The notes beneath the pieces were generated by a model. It made no database searches, was not told the origin of the DNA, and worked only from the letters and a program-made list of their open reading frames with translations. A stretch of DNA of 17,354 bases, from positions 1-17,354 of the forward strand of contig DAWK01000012.1 of the NCBI GenBank assembly GCA_002509745.1, read 5' to 3'. How positions within the stretch are numbered: the first letter of the stretch is position 1; the number at the start of each line of letters is the position of its first letter. This document shows, piece by piece, positions 14,604 to 17,354 of this stretch. Position numbers and translations under genes: made by a program. This DNA comes from Methanobacteriaceae archaeon UBA349 (GTDB taxonomy: Archaea > Methanobacteriota > Methanobacteria > Methanobacteriales > Methanobacteriaceae).

Positions 14604-14621
14604 AACTGCGCTACCGCAGCT
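14604..14621 (-). other. RNA hairpin between two small genes
   Basis: On the minus strand AGCTGCG-GTAG-CGCAGTT folds into a 7-pair stem with one G-U pair and a 4-base loop. It lies in the 72-base gap between member A and member B. There is no U-tract after it, so it is more likely a processing or translation-control structure than a terminator. Confidence 0.4.
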
Positions 14622-14655
14622 TCTTATCATAATACTGATACTCTCCCGACAGGCC

Positions 14656-15054
14656 TTAACACAACTCTTCACCTGATCCCCCATTAATACCGGCCAGTGC
14701 TGGCATTTCTGAAAGATGGCTAGGAAGCCTTATTTTTTTCTTGGTTTTCACTTCTGGCCAATTGAAGTCATTAAGAGAAGTTTGCAGATTGAAATTAGAT
14801 AGAGAATTAACTGTATTCTGGGCCCGGTCCAGTTCTTCACCTATTTTATAAAGTTCCTGTTTTTTATAGCGAACTCTACCTTTGATTATGTCTTTTGATT
14901 TATCACAGGATTTTTCAAGATAATACTTTAAACGGAGCATTTCAGTCTGCAATTCTTTCAAAGGAAAAGCAATTACTTCGTCCCCGTAATCAAAAATATT
15001 AAGATTATAAGATGTAAGGCCATTTTCTTTCAGTTTCACGATACCATATTTCAT
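14656..15054 (-). CDS. Small-protein operon member A, unknown function
   Basis: A 132-residue protein. I start it at the ATG at 15054 (MKYGIVKLKENGL), because GGTGAT lies 4 bases upstream; an ATG at 15066 would include that site in the coding region. Residues 21-48 (FDYGDEVIAFPLKEL ... KYYLEK) match members B and C without gaps. A second helical stretch (about 60-90) is followed by a basic segment VKTKKKIRLP and an unusual glycine-rich tail ending NGGSGEELC. It is the first gene of the operon; a promoter would lie in the AT-rich stretch 15055-15185, which it shares divergently with the HEPN gene. No family is recognised. Confidence 0.72.
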   Translation of the reverse strand: MKYGIVKLKENGLTSYNLNIFDYGDEVIAFPLKELQTEMLRLKYYLEKSCDKSKDIIKGRVRYKKQELYKIGEELDRAQNTVNSLSNFNLQTSLNDFNWPEVKTKKKIRLPSHLSEMPALAGINGGSGEELC

Positions 15055-15185
15055 ACTAATCACCATGAAAATATAAGAAGATCAAATATAATAGAACTTG
15101 AGATAGAGCATTTGAAAAGTAAATATTGCCAAAATTGTTAAGAAAATAAAATGTATATTAATTAGAAAAATTTAGAATATAATAT

Positions 15186-16556
15186 ATGAGTAAAAATAAT
15201 GTTCAATTATATTCAAGATTTGAATGCCATAAAACATCCCAAGAATTGATTCCATTAATAAGAAGCGCATCAAATTTAATTAAAGAAAAAAATGGGAAAT
15301 TATCAGCAACCCCCGCTTATATCTTCGATGACCATTTAAATCTGCTGTATAGTCATTTATTTGAAAAAACTGACTTGGAAAAACGGCTTAAAAATCTTAA
15401 AGCTTCTAAACTTTCAATAAAAATATTTGATGTTTTGTACCATCTTCAAAAAGAAAAAGACGAGAATTTATTAAACTCTATGCTTAATTCACTTTCAAAA
15501 GAACTTAAAAATATAAAACAAAAGAGCCCAGAAAATTATAGAATAATTTGCCTAACCAATATTAAGAAATTTTCCCATACTGATTTTTTTGAAGGGCGAA
15601 AAAAAGAGTTTCAAATTTATAAAAATATTTTGAATATTTTTGATATCAAACCAATCCATCCTAATGATTTTAAAAATAACTTGGAAAATATAGACAAAAC
15701 TAACGAAAAAAGGATTATAGCCCTACTAAATTATTTCAATTCAGCATCGAGTGAAATAATCGAGATCAACATTAAAGGCAGAGATTTAAAATACATTTAT
15801 GAAAAAATAAATCAAAAATTAGATTTGCTATTTGGCTTTTTAGCATTTATCAAATGTTCCTTTTGGAGATTCTCATCTATGGGCAATGAACCAATTTATA
15901 ATCTAGATATTTTATCTCATTTTGTGTTAAATGCACAAGACAATTTAATTTCACCTCGAAATACATTTAATGTTAGACATGAAATCAATTCAAATAAACC
16001 AAGATGGATGTTAGAATTAAAAATAAGCGAAAATTATGACAAGTATCAGCACTATATAAAGTTTATAGATGAAAATAAAGATAAAAAAAGTTTGTGGAAA
16101 CATTTAAATAATTTTCTACAACTTTATCAAAAAGCTTGTAATGAAAATTCATTGGATTACTCTTTTCTTAGATTTTGGATGATTAATGAAAGTATAATTA
16201 AAAAAATAAATGGGAAAACAAAGGATATTGAATTAAAAAGGACTATGATAAAAATTCTTAGTACATTTTTTGAATGGCCTGTGGAAAAATTTATTGAGAA
16301 AAGAATAGATTTTTTACATGACAAAAGAAATTTATTAGTTCATGAAGGCAATAACCAGATTATCAATGAAGAAGATCGAAATCTTGCTAAATTAATAGCA
16401 GATACGTTATTATTCTTTTTTATTGAAAATTATCCTAAATTGAATAACCTAGAAGAATATAAATTTTATCTACAAAATTTAAATAAAAATAAAGATCAAA
16501 TTGAATCATTTAAAAATATTCTAAACGTCATTTCAAAAGATAATGAATTAGAATAG
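15186..16556 (+). CDS. Large protein with C-terminal HEPN RNase motif, probable defence effector
   Basis: A 456-residue protein, very AT-rich and strongly helical. Residues about 320-420 carry an Apea-like HEPN domain: FLRFWMINESIIKKI, then KRIDFLHDKRNLLVHEGNN with the catalytic R-x4-H signature (R381...H386), then the helix AKLIADTLLFFFIENY. HEPN proteins with this signature are typically RNases in toxin-antitoxin and abortive-infection systems. The first 300 residues are not recognised and may sense or bind a partner. No Shine-Dalgarno precedes the ATG; GTATATTA (15153-15160) sits about 29 bases upstream, suggesting a leaderless transcript. No antitoxin-like gene follows, so it is either self-contained or regulated by its own N-terminal part. 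It lies as a plus-strand insert between minus-strand genes of higher G+C, which marks it as cargo. Confidence 0.7.
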   Translation: MSKNNVQLYSRFECHKTSQELIPLIRSASNLIKEKNGKLSATPAYIFDDHLNLLYSHLFEKTDLEKRLKNLKASKLSIKIFDVLYHLQKEKDENLLNSMLNSLSKELKNIKQKSPENYRIICLTNIKKFSHTDFFEGRKKEFQIYKNILNIFDIKPIHPNDFKNNLENIDKTNEKRIIALLNYFNSASSEIIEINIKGRDLKYIYEKINQKLDLLFGFLAFIKCSFWRFSSMGNEPIYNLDILSHFVLNAQDNLISPRNTFNVRHEINSNKPRWMLELKISENYDKYQHYIKFIDENKDKKSLWKHLNNFLQLYQKACNENSLDYSFLRFWMINESIIKKINGKTKDIELKRTMIKILSTFFEWPVEKFIEKRIDFLHDKRNLLVHEGNNQIINEEDRNLAKLIADTLLFFFIENYPKLNNLEEYKFYLQNLNKNKDQIESFKNILNVISKDNELE

Positions 16557-16564
16557 CTATTCTA
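16549..16564. terminator. Palindrome at the HEPN gene stop, probable bidirectional terminator
   Basis: TAGAATAGCTATTCTA is a perfect 16-base palindrome that includes the HEPN stop codon. It lies between convergent genes and is followed by TTATTC. In an AT-rich archaeon this could help end transcription from both sides; a regulatory site is also possible. Confidence 0.4.
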
Positions 16565-16635
16565 TTATTCATAAAGTTATGATAGACTAATATAAATAAT
16601 GAATATTAATTAAAATTTATAGAATATTTTTATGT

Positions 16636-17354
16636 TCATTTCATTTTATCATTCAATTGTTCCATGATATCCGGATTATCTCTAAGAGCTTTGAAAATAG
16701 GTCTTGTTTTAAGCATTTGTTCTTTCATATCATCTTGAAAATTTTCCAGTTCCTCAATACGCTTGAAATCATCTGACTTAATATCTTTAACTTTAACCTG
16801 GTCAATGGATAAGTAAGGCAAGGCCTTTAAATACCTATTTTTAAGATCTTTTGGATCCATATACCAGTAAGCCCTATCTACATCAGAAATTTTATGGCCT
16901 GCCAGGAAGTCGGCCATTACTTTATCCCCAATTTTATTCATTATGGTTGAAATGAAGTATTTTCTTAGTGAATGGGCTCTCCAAAAACTGTAAGCACCAT
17001 CTTCTTTCTTAAATCCTGCTTGTAAACCTATTCTTCGAAAGTTGGTGACAATGACATCTCGATCAATTGGTTCCCCATTATTTTTAACAAAAAGAGCAGA
17101 ATCGCATTTATTAATTCGAATTCGCTTGTTTCGTCCATACATTCTTTCTTTAAGATATAAAATAATCTGAGAGGTTGCTTCAGGAGGTATGAAAGTAATA
17201 TAACGATAATTTACTTTTTTCCTGACTACATGCAAGGTAATGATTTCCTCGCTTAGTTCATTTTCAGCATCAAAAAGATCATGAATAGAATTTAATTCCT
17301 TATTAATTACTTCCCCCGCAGAATCCAGAAATTTTTTTATAGTTAATTTTCGAG
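16636..17354 (-). CDS. Tyrosine recombinase/integrase (5' end outside the window)
   Basis: The frame runs open through the right edge, so only the C-terminal 239 codons are present. An apparent TTG start at 17235 is not the beginning: upstream codons read KKFLDSAGEVINKEL and SEEIITLHVV in the same frame. The catalytic domain shows the beta-strand region (VVRKKVNYRYITFIPPEAT), the HxxR box HSLRKYF, the LAGHK box, and AYWYMD with the likely nucleophilic tyrosine. Archaeal plasmid and virus integrases have this VDRAYW ... YLKALP arrangement. The first catalytic arginine lies outside the window. After the tyrosine come about 75 residues of helical, charged tail (ELENFQDDMKEQML). It should integrate and excise the element at an attachment site; no att core or tRNA is visible here. 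Confidence 0.85.
   Translation of the reverse strand, partial: RKLTIKKFLDSAGEVINKELNSIHDLFDAENELSEEIITLHVVRKKVNYRYITFIPPEATSQIILYLKERMYGRNKRIRINKCDSALFVKNNGEPIDRDVIVTNFRRIGLQAGFKKEDGAYSFWRAHSLRKYFISTIMNKIGDKVMADFLAGHKISDVDRAYWYMDPKDLKNRYLKALPYLSIDQVKVKDIKSDDFKRIEELENFQDDMKEQMLKTRPIFKALRDNPDIMEQLNDKMK

Noticed and set aside
14611..14658. Possible TAG readthrough (pyrrolysine-type) joining members A and B
   Set aside because: A TAA also separates them, and Pyl decoding is not expected in Methanobacteriales. The intervening 14 residues do not resemble either protein.
16557..16635. Search for an integrase-adjacent attachment site or tRNA
   Set aside because: Only AT-rich sequence and a palindrome are present; no tRNA-like cloverleaf or GC-rich core is visible.
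17221..17235. TTG at 17235 as the integrase start
   Set aside because: The frame continues open to the window edge with integrase-like sequence upstream, so the gene is cut by the window, not short.

Overview
The window looks like part of an integrated mobile element in an AT-rich methanogenic archaeon, most likely of the order Methanobacteriales. The evidence is a PriS-type (archaeo-eukaryotic) primase, an archaeal-type tyrosine recombinase, GGTGAT/GGAGG ribosome binding sites, TATA-like boxes, and two plus-strand genes with no Shine-Dalgarno but a TATA-like box about 25-30 bases before the start. The genus is inferred from overall style; no rRNA or tRNA is present to settle it.

Layout. Positions 1-1306 hold three minus-strand genes: a partial zinc-ribbon membrane protein, a YbjN-like protein and a small membrane protein; they may be host or element. 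Positions 1358-5241 are a tight minus-strand replication operon read right to left: ribbon-helix-helix regulator, AAA+ putative helicase, winged-helix-like protein, and a primase fused to a CHC2-type zinc finger. A nested palindrome (5260-5316) lies at its promoter. Positions 5325-5858 have no intact gene but contain a GC-richer decayed reading frame, short repeats and an AAT tract; this is a candidate origin/control region.

Positions 5859-8510 carry two plus-strand membrane-protein genes, the second with a four-helix DUF2254-like N-terminus and about nine tandem 23-residue repeats. Positions 8511-9341 hold a probable 38-residue gene and a frameshifted relic. Positions 9342-13333 encode a two-gene restriction-modification system in which a PD-(D/E)XK nuclease domain is fused to an HsdM-type methylase, followed by a specificity subunit. 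There is no HsdR motor gene, so the arrangement resembles BcgI (Type IIB/IIG). Positions 13384-15054 contain a tiny membrane ORF, a broken zinc-ribbon gene and a minus-strand group of small proteins, three of which share an ungapped 28-residue motif. Positions 15186-16556 encode a large protein with a C-terminal HEPN RNase motif. The right edge is a tyrosine recombinase whose N-terminus lies outside the window.

How it fits together. The minus-strand backbone (replication operon, small-protein group, integrase) is GC-richer: sampled 60-base rows have 23-27 G+C. The plus-strand membrane and HEPN genes are much AT-richer (10 G+C per sampled row), and the restriction system is intermediate (17). 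The simplest reading is an integrating plasmid-like or virus-like element with defence-type cargo inserted at two places. The best candidates for something undescribed are the two-gene membrane module with 23-residue repeats, the tandem small-protein family, and a 61-codon ORF whose only well-placed start codon is ATA.
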